Source of the DNA: Taeniopygia guttata
Taxonomy: Eukaryota; Chordata; Aves; Passeriformes; Estrildidae
Length of the DNA: 64,000 nucleotides
NCBI RefSeq assembly: GCF_048771995.1
Contig: NC_133027.1
Coordinates: 5,266,001-5,330,000, forward strand
Direction of reading: 5' to 3'
Part shown: positions 1 to 38,881 of the stretch, in pieces
Position numbering within the stretch: position 1 is the first letter of the stretch
How the letters are laid out: every line of letters starts with the position of its first letter
Position numbers and translations under genes: made by a program
The notes under the pieces: generated by a model
What the model was told of the DNA's origin: nothing
Database searches by the model: none
What the model saw: only the letters and a program-made list of their open reading frames with translations

Positions 1-1549
1 ACCTGACTGCCTGAGTAGGAGAAAGAGAACTGAAATTCCTCCAAAGACCTACCCATGTAATGAATGTAACCTGGTGTTCTACACTAAAGGACATCTCAGT
101 TTTCACAAGAAATTTCATGAACAGTTTAAGGCTAATGGTTACACGAATCAGAGCAAGAAATACTGTAAAAGCAAAACAGGCAAAGCTGATGGTGGTTCTC
201 AGGGCCATGTTTCTCACTCTCTTTTTGATACAGAAAATGATTGTCTGGGTGGGGGAATCCTGGCTTCAGAAGTGGAGTTTGAGCAAGCAGATGATGTGTG
301 GGACAATAAGAAAATATACCTTGGAAAGAAATTCCTTGAAAACAGCCAAGGAAGCAACAGCCTGGCTACTACTGGAAGTAAATCAGAAGTTCCTCAGACC
401 TCTTACCGAATGGACGCTGTCACTTACAAAGAAGAGCCTTTCTTCAAATCAGAGACCTCTCATTCACAAGTGCAAGATGATGCTTCATTTCATAACTTTG
501 TGGAAAACTTGGATACAGATCCTTCTAATTTAAATACATTCCAAACATACAGATGCCAGCACTGCAGTTACACTACTGCTGTTCCTAACAACTTCAGGCT
601 GCACCTGAAGATACATACGGATGAAAGACCATTCGTTTGTAAAGAGTGCAATGAGACGTTTAAGACATCAAACCATTTGCAGAAACACAGCCTTCTTCAT
701 GTGAAAAATGGACAGGAGTTTGGAAGTTGCCTCTTTGTAGAGAGGTGTTTAGAGAATCTTGAACTGCATCGTGAAATCCAGAGAGGCACATATCCAGAAA
801 GGGATTTTGATTCCTGCAAAGGCTTAAACAGCTCCTTGCTTGGTTCAGAGGTTTGGGCAGTTCAGCAAGGTGTTCAGAGGGGCACAGCAAATGACGTGCG
901 AGCACGAAATCAGCCACTACTATATCAGTGTGCAGAGTGCAACTACGCTACTGGCATTTTAAGCAACCTGGAGCTCCACGTCAGAACTCACACAGGTGAG
1001 AAGCCCTACAGCTGTCCCATTTGTCAGAAGAAGTTCCGTACTTCCAGTCACCTCAAAAGGCACAGACTCACACATTTGAACTTGGGGCATTTCAAGTGCA
1101 TGAGCTGTGACTACTCAACCAACAAATGGCTGTCCTTGAAGCGGCACCTGGCTTCGCACACCGGGGAGGGAACCTCCTCTCCTGGCTGCCTCTACGAGCA
1201 CAAGGAGCTGCCTGTCAAGACATACAGGTGTGAGGAGTGTGGCTATTGCACAGCCCACAATGGGAACCTGAAGCTCCACATGAGGATCCACACGGGGGAG
1301 AAGCCGTTCCAGTGTGGGCAGTGCTCCCTGGCTTTCCGCACCTCCAGCCACCTCAAGCGCCACTTCCTGACCCACCTCAAGCTGCACTGCAGGAGGTGCA
1401 GGTATTCCACGGTGGATAAACACGCTTTCCAAAAGCACATAAAAACACACAAAAAGAAGTACAGGTGTGCAAAGTGTAATGTAGTGCTGCCCACCAAAAA
1501 ACTGATGGAGAAGCATAAGCAGCAGCACAAGGTTGGGATATCGGGTTGA
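1..1549 (+). CDS. C2H2 zinc-finger protein, 3' part (5' end outside window)
   Basis: The reading frame is open from the window edge (first full codon at position 2) to a TGA at 1547-1549. No start codon is needed inside the window: an internal GTG at 74 is simply a Val codon within the first finger. Ten C2H2-type units can be placed, starting near 50, 548, 632, 719, 923, 1007, 1091, 1223, 1307 and 1460, plus one at 1382. The unit at 719 is degenerate: its cysteines are spaced wrongly and only one His remains. Two finger styles alternate: CxxC followed by a Tyr-x-Thr type core, and the classical CxxC...F...L..H pattern. TGEKP-like linkers join 923 to 1007 and 1223 to 1307. A 140-residue acidic/polar linker separates the first finger from the rest. 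No KRAB, SCAN or BTB domain is visible in this part. It is probably a nuclear DNA-binding transcription regulator. The style resembles ZFP64-like proteins, but I do not recognise the gene. Confidence 0.9.
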   Translation, partial: PDCLSRRKRTEIPPKTYPCNECNLVFYTKGHLSFHKKFHEQFKANGYTNQSKKYCKSKTGKADGGSQGHVSHSLFDTENDCLGGGILASEVEFEQADDVWDNKKIYLGKKFLENSQGSNSLATTGSKSEVPQTSYRMDAVTYKEEPFFKSETSHSQVQDDASFHNFVENLDTDPSNLNTFQTYRCQHCSYTTAVPNNFRLHLKIHTDERPFVCKECNETFKTSNHLQKHSLLHVKNGQEFGSCLFVERCLENLELHREIQRGTYPERDFDSCKGLNSSLLGSEVWAVQQGVQRGTANDVRARNQPLLYQCAECNYATGILSNLELHVRTHTGEKPYSCPICQKKFRTSSHLKRHRLTHLNLGHFKCMSCDYSTNKWLSLKRHLASHTGEGTSSPGCLYEHKELPVKTYRCEECGYCTAHNGNLKLHMRIHTGEKPFQCGQCSLAFRTSSHLKRHFLTHLKLHCRRCRYSTVDKHAFQKHIKTHKKKYRCAKCNVVLPTKKLMEKHKQQHKVGISG

Positions 1550-2690
1550 GAATTGGAAGTTGGTGCTTGGTTTTGGACAGGTTTGCATGTCCTGAATTTC
1601 TTCATGGCTTTATGTTCCTTTGCTGTGCCCAGAACAGTGGTTGGTAATGGATGCATCCAGCATTTTGGTCAAGAGAGTGAAACCTGGGGTACTGGTTTGC
1701 TGCAGGTGTTTGTGGGAACATCAATTCTAGCACAGGCTGTGCTGAAGATCTTGGAGACACTTTTCATCCCTGAGTAACTGCTTCAGTAGAGGTCAGTTAT
1801 TTTGGCCAGTGTTCATCTGTGTTTAAGGAGTTACTCTGCACCACTTATTTTCTTGTAAAAATTTAATAAGAAAAACTCTTTTCTAACTGAAAGAATGTGT
1901 AACGGGAGGGAAGGAAAAGCATGTTATATTTTGTAGTAATAACTTTTCATGTAAAAATTATCAGTGTATCTGGAGGCTAAATGCTACCTCCCATCTGCTG
2001 AAAGTTGCCTCCTTTACTCCCAGGTGCTTATGCAATACTTGTAAGAGGAAAAAAATAGTATCTCTCCAAATTACAGAAACAAAACATGCATGTCATCATT
2101 GGGTAAAAATGACAGTAAAATGTTTTACATGTATCTGTATGTATAAGATGTTTATTAAGCTGTTACCTTGTCTGTAATTTTGATAATTTTTTGAGTAATC
2201 TGACAGAAATGGCAGTGTCCAGAAACATCTATTTTATGATACTGGGAATCTTTAAATCTTCAATTTTATGTGAATGTCCAGTGTAAATCTAGTATGAAAT
2301 GCCTTACCTTTTCTCAGGTTGGTAGTTACTGTGTTGGTTGTTATTGTTAAATTATATGCTTTTCAAATAACTTCAATTAGCAGTTGCTGATAATTGTGAA
2401 TACTGATTAGTTTCATTTAAAACCTTAGCAATATCTGGAACTAAAATTATTTTAAGAACTTTACTCTTAGTCTAAAATACGGTGTATAAGAGCTAGTACA
2501 CTACGCAGCAGTTGGTCCAGTGTATGGTGAACCCAGATAGATGCTGCTTCCAATTTATATTCAAATCTAGACAAATCTTTCTTTGTTTTGGAGTTATGCA
2601 GTGCTAGGAACTCTTGAGTGTGGTAAGTGGTTTTATTAACAGTGTGTCATCCCCTTGTGTGAGGAAATAAAGCAGCAAAGGCCTGGTGCA
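1550..2690 (+). other. 3' UTR of the zinc-finger gene (inferred)
   Basis: This AT-rich, non-coding DNA follows the TGA. The first convincing poly(A) signal is AATAAA at 2666-2671, which would give a 3' UTR of about 1.1 kb. The exact cleavage point is inferred. No repeat is recognised within it. Confidence 0.5.
2666..2671 (+). terminator. Candidate poly(A) signal of the zinc-finger gene
   Basis: This is a canonical AATAAA hexamer, the first one downstream of the TGA at 1549 on the + strand. Transcript data would be needed to show that it is used. Confidence 0.45.
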
Positions 2691-2855
2691 AACTGTCCCA
2701 ATGCTACAGCTCAGTCCATGGAGCAGCAGAACAAACCTGTGGTTTAATTTAGAGTGAATGTAAGTATGGGATTCAGTGCTTTTTTTTTTTCTGCTTCTGG
2801 ATGTGTGCCTTTCTGTAGAAATACAGATAATGTCTTGTAGAGGCTTTCTGGTATC

Positions 2856-2975
2856 ATAGGAGACAGGTTGGGAAGCGCTGCCCAGAGATGCAGTGGAGTT
2901 CCCTTCTTTTCAGATATTGAAAAGCCATCTGGATGTAGTCCTGGACAGCCAGCTCTGGGTGTCTGGGATTACAGA
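2856..2975 (+). repeat. CR1 LINE fragment
   Basis: The text matches the forward 3' part of a CR1 element: 'gacaggttgggaagcgctgc' followed by 'ccagagatgcagtggagt' and a 'gccatctggatgtagtcctg' block. It is short and diverged, so probably old. Confidence 0.55.
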
Positions 2976-2979
2976 ATCC

Positions 2980-5398
2980 TGTAGTAGAATGTGTGTATAT
3001 TTCCATGCATGTCTATACATAAATTGATAAACTTATGAATTGGCATAAAAGCTCCAACTTCACAACTTGTAAAGGTTGTAAAGCTGGTGGTGTTATTGCA
3101 CCATGGGGATCGTTCCCCTTCAAAGGACATGCGTGCCCTTGAGAACTCCAAATCCCTTTTTATTCTTCTTTACTAGTTTACATATGCATAGAGTTTCAAC
3201 AAAGGTTTATGTATATTCATTCTACTGATTTTGCATTACTCTTGCAGTTAGTTACCCTTGCAGCTATTTTTTTTAATCAGAAAGTACAGAAAGAACTCTT
3301 GGGTCAATCTGCCTTGTCTGTTTCAAAGTTCGAGGAGCCTCTCTTATCTCTTCAGCTTGGAAATTCGCATTCTTTCTCCTCAGCTGAGGCAGTTTTTACT
3401 AGTGCTGCAGAGCTGCCAGACTAAACAGCATATTTTAATTATGCTAGCAAGGCTACTAATAATTTAAAGCTGCACATTTTACCTAAATCCAAATGGATTT
3501 CTAGCCTGTTAAATTTTTTCTCTGTTTCACTTATATACTCTGAATTGCAAATATCTGTCAAGCATACCTAATATTGTAAATGAGAACAGCTACAGCATTC
3601 TTTCCAAATACATGAATAACCCTTGCAGGATAGTATATATGAATCTTGCCTGTGTGTTTAGACTTTCCTTTTAGATTAATTTCCTGAACAGCGCATCTTC
3701 TAGGGTCTTGTCTTCCAGAACCCCTGCAGCCATTCTGCAGTTTGGAAGGCAATTTTCCAATAATGGACTGAAACTCATGGACAGATGAATGTATTTAAGG
3801 CCAGATCAGCAAAGATGTTCAAGTGATCCAGTTCTTTGCAGTTTCAGTAAAGTCAGACAAGTATCTGTGCCTGAACCATGGTGGTTACAGATAAGTGATT
3901 TAAACCTTGGAGCTACTTTATCCAGTTGTGAGAAAGAAGAATGTTATCCTGTATTAAGAAAGAAAAGCATTTCTGGGATATCTTAATGATTACTCAAACT
4001 TGGAGGTGGTTTTACCTGCGTTACATTACAGTTCTGATAATTTATTTGAAAAGAGCAGGTACAAAGAGAAAACAAAAATACTGAAAGAATTGTAAACCTG
4101 TATATCAGATGAGACTAGAAGGGCTAAATCTGATTGAGCACTGTCATTTAAAAGCATAGTGTACAATGATGATGAGAAGAGCCTGGTTTGGGGGATAAAT
4201 TAACTGCAGTAAATTTTTGAAAGAGTTTGTAAATCTGAGTTACTTCAAGATTTAAGTAATAACAAGAAGGTATTTTTAGTTAGAGATTGATTTTATAAAA
4301 GTAATTATTCCTAGTCACTGCCTCTAATAAAAATAAGCAATTCAATGACTCCTGATGTTGCTTTCTGTTCCTTATGCACTGCATTGGATTTTTGGGGTTT
4401 CAAAGGTATTCTCAGTCTGCTAAGTCAGTGAAATTTACAGGTTGAGGCATATTCAGTTTCAAAGAAGACATGGGCTGTTGTTGGTAGTTTTTTTGGGTTT
4501 TTGTGGGTTTTTTTTGGTAGCTAGAAGTGTACTATTTTTTATTCCTGCAGTTTAAACAAAAATCAAAACCTTTCCTAAATCATACTATGAAGTTTCCTAT
4601 TTAAACCAAAAAAGTTTCATAATGTTCTCCATGAACATATCCTGAATTGGGACAAAACAGGGAAATGTAAAAAGACAAACTGAGTAAAAGGCTGTCATTT
4701 CACCTGCTGTGCATCTGCTAATTAAATGAATACAAGTTAAACTGGAGGTGATGTAAATGAACAATAGTTGGTCAGACCTGTATGGTGTGGTGGTGCATCC
4801 TCCTGTTTGGGCCACACTGTGGCCTCAGAAATGCTCATTAGGGCTTGGCCTTGACAAGCTGAGCTGAGCTCCTCTTGAGCTTATCCAAAACACTGTCTGC
4901 TCCCAGGAGCTTGTGCTGGCTAAGGTGCTCCCTGGGTTTCAAGAGCCTTTGGGAACTTACTTTTCTTCCCCGAATAACCACCCAGGTGGAACAACGTTTT
5001 TGGTTTTGAACTTTCAGAGAAAGTTACCAATCTGAATTGCAGCCAGGGTGGAAAATTGCTATGGGCAAAGCCAAGTCTGTTGTGACTCTCTAAGCAGTGA
5101 TATTTCAGAGCCTCTGAGCCCTCCAGACTGCAGGAGGCTGGGAGCAGCGCTTCCCATCGAGTGGGGCCTCTGAGCCACACAGCTCCCAGGCTGGAGATGC
5201 CTGGAAGGCCACAGCCGAGGGACAGTGACAGATCCTGAGCCGAGATCCCCACTCCTTGAGACTCAGCCCTTCACCTGTTGAGTGACATGAGTACCTAGCT
5301 ATGAAAATTCCCCAAATTCAGGTATGTACCTTGTATACATTCCTTTAGTGTGTATGTGAGTGTTAACATGCAAATGCACCATCAATGTTGCTCTCTTG
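2980..5398. other. Intergenic DNA, no gene seen
   Basis: AT-rich sequence with no exon-like open frame and no recognised repeat family. A G/T-rich run lies near 4480-4520, and the sequence becomes more GC-rich from about 4800 towards the CDC5L promoter. Confidence 0.6.
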
Positions 5399-5600
5399 TA
5401 GAATCATAGAATAGTTTTGCACTGCCACCTTAAAGATTATCTCGTTCCACCCCTTGCCATGGGCAGGGACAACTTCCACGATGCCAGGCTGCTCCAAGCC
5501 CTGTCCAGCCTGGTCTTGGGCAACATCAGGGATGGGGCAGCCACAGCTTCTCTGGGCAGCCTTTGCCAAGGCCTCACCACCCTCACAACCAAGAATTTAT
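5399..5600 (-). repeat. CR1 LINE fragment (3' end)
   Basis: It reads in reverse complement from the CR1 3' tail ('gaatcatagaatag') through 'ccatgggcagggacaa', 'aggctgctccaagccctgtc' and 'gatggggcagccac' to 'cctcaccaccctcaca'. This is the usual 5'-truncated bird CR1 copy. It ends at the perfect hairpin at 5600-5640. Confidence 0.9.
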
Positions 5601-5640
5601 TAATTTCAGGAAAAAGCATGGGGCTTTTTCCTGAAATTAA
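5600..5640. repeat. Perfect 18-bp inverted repeat with 5-base loop
   Basis: The left arm 5600-5617 (TTAATTTCAGGAAAAAGC) is exactly complementary to the right arm 5623-5640, around the loop ATGGG. It begins where the CR1 sequence at 5399 would continue. The right arm is therefore probably a fold-back copy of the left arm, not a separate element. Confidence 0.9.
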
Positions 5641-5820
5641 AAAAATACCTTGGGAACACGGGGGAGATGTGATTTCCTTCCGCTGTCCCTTTCCTCCCTC
5701 ATCTGCGTCCCTTGAAGAGAGAATCTGAAGAGTTTCATGAAGGGCGGGCTCCTCCGCCGTGTGCTCCTCCGGCCGGCAGGGGGCGCTAGCGCGAAGCGCC
5801 GCCTCAGGACACGCGGGGGC

Positions 5821-5832
5821 TGCGCATGCGCG
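5821..5832. promoter_or_regulatory. NRF1-type binding site
   Basis: TGCGCATGCGCG fits the NRF1 consensus YGCGCAYGCGCR at every position and is nearly palindromic. It lies 280 bp upstream of the CDC5L start codon, in the CpG island where NRF1 normally acts. Confidence 0.75.
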
Positions 5833-5840
5833 GAGCGGCC

Positions 5841-5985
5841 GGACCCGCTTCCCTGGAGGAGTAGCGGCCTCACTTCCCTTGGAAAAGCCGCCAGTCCCGC
5901 TTCCCTGGGAAAGCCGCCGGACCCGCTCCCGGCTTTTCTGACAGAGCAGCTTTTCTGACAGCTGGCCTCGCTTCCCTCACCCTCG
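5841..5985. promoter_or_regulatory. Tandem ETS-like (CTTCC) sites in the CDC5L promoter
   Basis: A degenerate unit of about 25 bp (roughly GGACCCGCTTCCCTGG plus AAAGCC) is repeated, placing CTTCC cores at 5848, 5873, 5900 and 5971, with a decayed unit near 5920. CTTCC is the complement of the ETS core GGAAG. A second small direct repeat, GCTTTTCTGACAG, occurs twice at about 5932-5961. Confidence 0.6.
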
Positions 5986-6110
5986 GCACCCGCCGCCGCT
6001 GAGGGCGACCGTGCGCCGTCTCGGCCGGCCCCGCTGACGCCAGTGGCGCTCCCGCCCCCTCTCCATTCTCTCGCTCCAGGGGTTCGTCCCCGCCTCCCTT
6101 CGCCGCCAAG

Positions 6111-35287
<29,177 letters not shown>

Positions 35288-35645
35288 AGCACAAAATTCC
35301 ATCTGTCACTGATGTAACATTTCAAAACTGTGCAGATACTTCTCCAGCAGCTTTTGCCAGCAGTTGCAGAAATCAAGTGTAGTCTGCTGTTTCCATCTTG
35401 TCAAGTTTTGTTCCTTCAGTGGACTATTCCAAATGCTCTAGGTATGAATTGCTCTGGCCAGTGTTAAAAATGAGATTGAAATGTCCAAAATTTTATTGAA
35501 AGAAAAGAAAAATCACTCTGGTATTATTTTAGCCATGTCTTCATTTGCTAGGGTTATCACATTATTCCTGGTGTTCTACCAGTCTTAAGACCTGTAAGAT
35601 ACATGCAGAATAATGTCTTTTGAATAAATCTGGAATGTTAAAAAA
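35288..35645 (+). other. CDC5L: 3' UTR of CDC5L
   Basis: Non-coding sequence from the TAA to just past the first AATAAA (35623-35628); the downstream DNA includes a TGTCTGTCTTTT stretch suited to cleavage-factor binding. The UTR would be about 350 nt. Later AATAAA hexamers at 35800 and 35838 could give longer forms. Confidence 0.7.
35623..35628 (+). terminator. CDC5L: Poly(A) signal of CDC5L
   Basis: Canonical AATAAA 336 bp after the stop codon, followed within about 35 bp by a T/G-rich element. Confidence 0.7.
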
Positions 35646-35849
35646 TAACAAAGTAATATTGTCTGTCTTTTAATTAAAATTGAATCTTCACATATCCCAC
35701 CCCTCATCTGTGTTTCTTGTCTTTCCCCTGCTGCTGCCTTTATTTTCCATGACTAATTTGTAATAGGAATTACCTGTGCAGGATTGTGGTTGTGCAGATA
35801 ATAAATACCATGTTCCCAACTCTTCTCTGTGCCTGTGAATAAACACTCC

Positions 35850-38395
35850 CAACTTTATCTAGGTGCTCTAATGGTCATAGTGGCATAATCTCCCCATCCT
35901 GGAACCATGGCAGGGATAAATTTTATAAAGACATCCAGTTTGGCCTAGTGCCTAATGGAAGCATAGATTTAGCAGAAAATGTACTGTTCTATTTTCTAAG
36001 TATTAATTTTTATAAATCATCTGCATGGTGTGGGGTAAGAAAGAAGCTCTGTGTTTTCTCCTCTTTCACCAGATCCCAGGAGGATTTCATTGTCTCATTG
36101 CTTTGTCTTGAAGGGTAGGGATAGAATTAGGAAAAAGTGGGAATGTGCCTACACTTTGGGTTTTTTGAGCTGTGGCTTGTGGAAAGGCACAGGGAAAAAG
36201 GCAAAACCGTTGTTAACAGCACAAAATTCAGCAATTAAATATATCCAGTAACATACATCGTGCAATTTTGCTTGGATATATTTGAAATTTAAATGGGGGG
36301 TTTGCTGTCTGGAATTTTACCAGATTACAGTGTCACTTTGTTTAGGCCTTGGAAATGTTACTGGGGAACACTGTCAGGGTTGTGCCTGTGTAGCTCTGTG
36401 ATGCCATCCATGGAGATTAATGATTATCAGATTTTTTTAAATGTAACCTGAGTGAGTCTTGCTGTCATGACAGGAGTAGGGACATAGCCAGCCTTGGAAT
36501 ATATTTTGCTTTACTCACCAGGACATCATTCTTCTGAAGTATTAATGCAATTATAGACTACATTCTTCTAGAAATGTGTTAAATATTTAACTAAGCCAGA
36601 ACACATCTGGAATGAAGTATTAAGCATCAATCTTGTAGCATATGGGGTATTTTAGCTTGGGTGGTTATACCCAAAAGGAAAAATCATGGCATATCATGTC
36701 AGTTCTTGTGGTTGTGTGGTAGCTGGAGATATTAACAGAGAAACCCTTGTAGGTTTACCAATACCACAACTACAATTGTTTCTTTTCTTTTTAGGACTGC
36801 AGCAGAGCCTCTTTGATGTGCCCTGTATTTTTGGCAGCTTTGGAGCTAGACAGGTATTCAAACACTGCCTTAAATTGTTTAAATGAAAAATCCAGAAGGA
36901 CTGATCAGTCACAAAAGACTTTTCTTTCTTGAAATGTCTGCAATTAACCAGTCATTAATTGCAGGAGGCATGAGGTGGTTCTATTTGAGAAGTACCTGCA
37001 GGAGGTTTGCTCAGTGTTTTTTAAGTACAGTTTGTTCTCACAACACTTAAGCAATTTCACAGTTTTCCCTCTCTTTAGTAAGAGTTTTTGTCCTGAAGTT
37101 TCTATCTGAGTAATGAAAGAAAACTAATAAAGTCTCTTTCCTTACTTAGAGGTTGGCTGTGCCCTGCTTTAGCGCTTCACCTGCCCTCAGCTGCCTGCTC
37201 TAGGGCAGCCAGTCATAGATCTGCTGAAATTACCCCAAAACCTTCACCCAGGATGCTCTGTGCATTTGTTGGTTCCAGAATGGTGTGAATGGAGCAGCAG
37301 AGCCTGGATAAAACATCCTGAGATCATTCAGGTATGGGATCTTAAACTGGAGTGCTCAGGAAGTCTGTCCAAGCAAATTTGGATGCTGGTAGATATCAGT
37401 GCTTCCAGCTGCAGGTGATGATGGAGCTCGGGCTTGCCAGATCTATTCCTTGGGCTTTGGCCCAGTTTATGTCCTGAACAGCACACCCTGCATCTCTTCT
37501 AAATGGCTCTGTAGCTAAATGCAGATGTTTGGTGGACACAAGAGTGACCAGCACACCTTGACAGCAAATTTTTATTTTAAAATTTTGAAACTGGCCCCTG
37601 ATTTAATCTTCCTTTCCAAGAACAATAATAAGTATAACCATAAACAATGCAAACTTGTGAACATCTCACTACCGTGGGGAAGCTCTAACCTGTGTGACAG
37701 AGGTGGGATGGGGGTTGTGCTGTGTGTGTTAACAATTATTTTGAGAATTATTTAACATTCTCCCCGAGAAATTCCTCCATTTCCATTCAGCATGCCAAGA
37801 TAAATCTGCAAACCTTTAAATAATTTCAGCTGATGACTTTCCTCCCTTCCTGGATTCAGACTTGGCATTTATGTATTGGATCAATCCCATAGCTGGAGCC
37901 TGCTTCAAAGTCCGTGGGGTTGATAAGGCTGTCATTTACTTCAATTGAGTTGGATTCCAGTACCTGGGAAAGCCAAGGGGACTAAAGTATAACAGCTGGG
38001 TGTCTCATCCATACCCGACAGATAACGGAGATCATGAGCTCGAGGTAAGGGGGAGACTCCTCGGAGGCACAGGAGGTTCCCTGTGAGAAATCCAACAGAG
38101 CTGAAGCCAGTTCTTCCAAGCCTGGCAAATCTCCAGAGAAAAAAGCACTGTGTAATACTGTAATTAGTCACAGCAGCCAGCAGTGGCCAAGACACACCAG
38201 AGCTCTCTGGCTGCCTTAAAAAGACACTTCCAGCACCAACAGGAGCATCTTGTCTTTGCCTGTTGTTGCTTGTTTGCCTTTGGCACCCTTGTTTGCTGGG
38301 ACAAGCAAACATTGGGGCAGCACATTTGGGTTAAAATATGTTAATCCAGTTTGATTGTCCAACCCCCTGAACAGGGCAGACGTGAGTTGGGCCAC
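35850..38395. other. Intergenic DNA downstream of CDC5L
   Basis: No gene, RNA or recognised repeat is seen. Open frames here are short and lack coding bias. Confidence 0.6.
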
Positions 38396-38881
38396 ATTTC
38401 CAGGGAGGAAGAGCAAGTGAAGGTGGAAGTGGGGCAGAATAGCGTCCAAAGAGGGGCAGTGGAGCTGGGGAAGGGTCTGGAGCATCAGGGAGTAGCTGAG
38501 GGTGCTGAGGGGGCTCAGCCTGGAGAAAAGGGGGCTCTGGGGAGACCTGGCTCTGCACAGCTCCCTGACAGGAGGAGGCAGCCAGGTGTTGGTCAGGCTT
38601 TGCTCCCTGGTAACCAGTGAGAGGACAAGAGGAAATAGCCTCAGATTGCAGCAAGAAGGGCTGAATTGGGTGTTGGAAAAAAAAATCTTTATTGAAAGGG
38701 TGATCAGGCATTGGAATGGGATGCACAGGGAAGTGGTGCAGTGACCACCCCTGGAAGTGTTAAAATACTATGTAGTTGTGGTGCTTAGAGACATTGTTTA
38801 GCATTGGGCTTGGCAGTGCTGGGTTGCTGTTTGGACTTGATGATCTTAGAGGTCTTTTCAGACCTTAATGATTCTGTGATT
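38396..38881 (+). repeat. CR1 LINE fragment
   Basis: Forward copy: 'gagctggggaagggtctgga', 'agcctggagaaaagggggct', 'aagggtgatcaggcattgga', 'tgatgatcttagaggtcttt' and terminal 'aatgattctgtgat'. The 5' boundary is soft; the part before about 38450 is weakly similar. Confidence 0.9.

Noticed and set aside
89-110. Zinc-finger gene start at an internal GTG or ATG
   Set aside because: The frame is open to the window edge and the first finger's cysteines lie upstream of any such start, so the 5' end is simply outside the window.
60-533. 157-codon open frame overlapping the zinc-finger gene
   Set aside because: It is an out-of-frame shadow of the zinc-finger coding sequence, which has clear Cys/His motifs in its own frame.
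38351-38744. Open frames over the CR1 copy
   Set aside because: These are fragments of a decayed CR1 LINE, not host genes.
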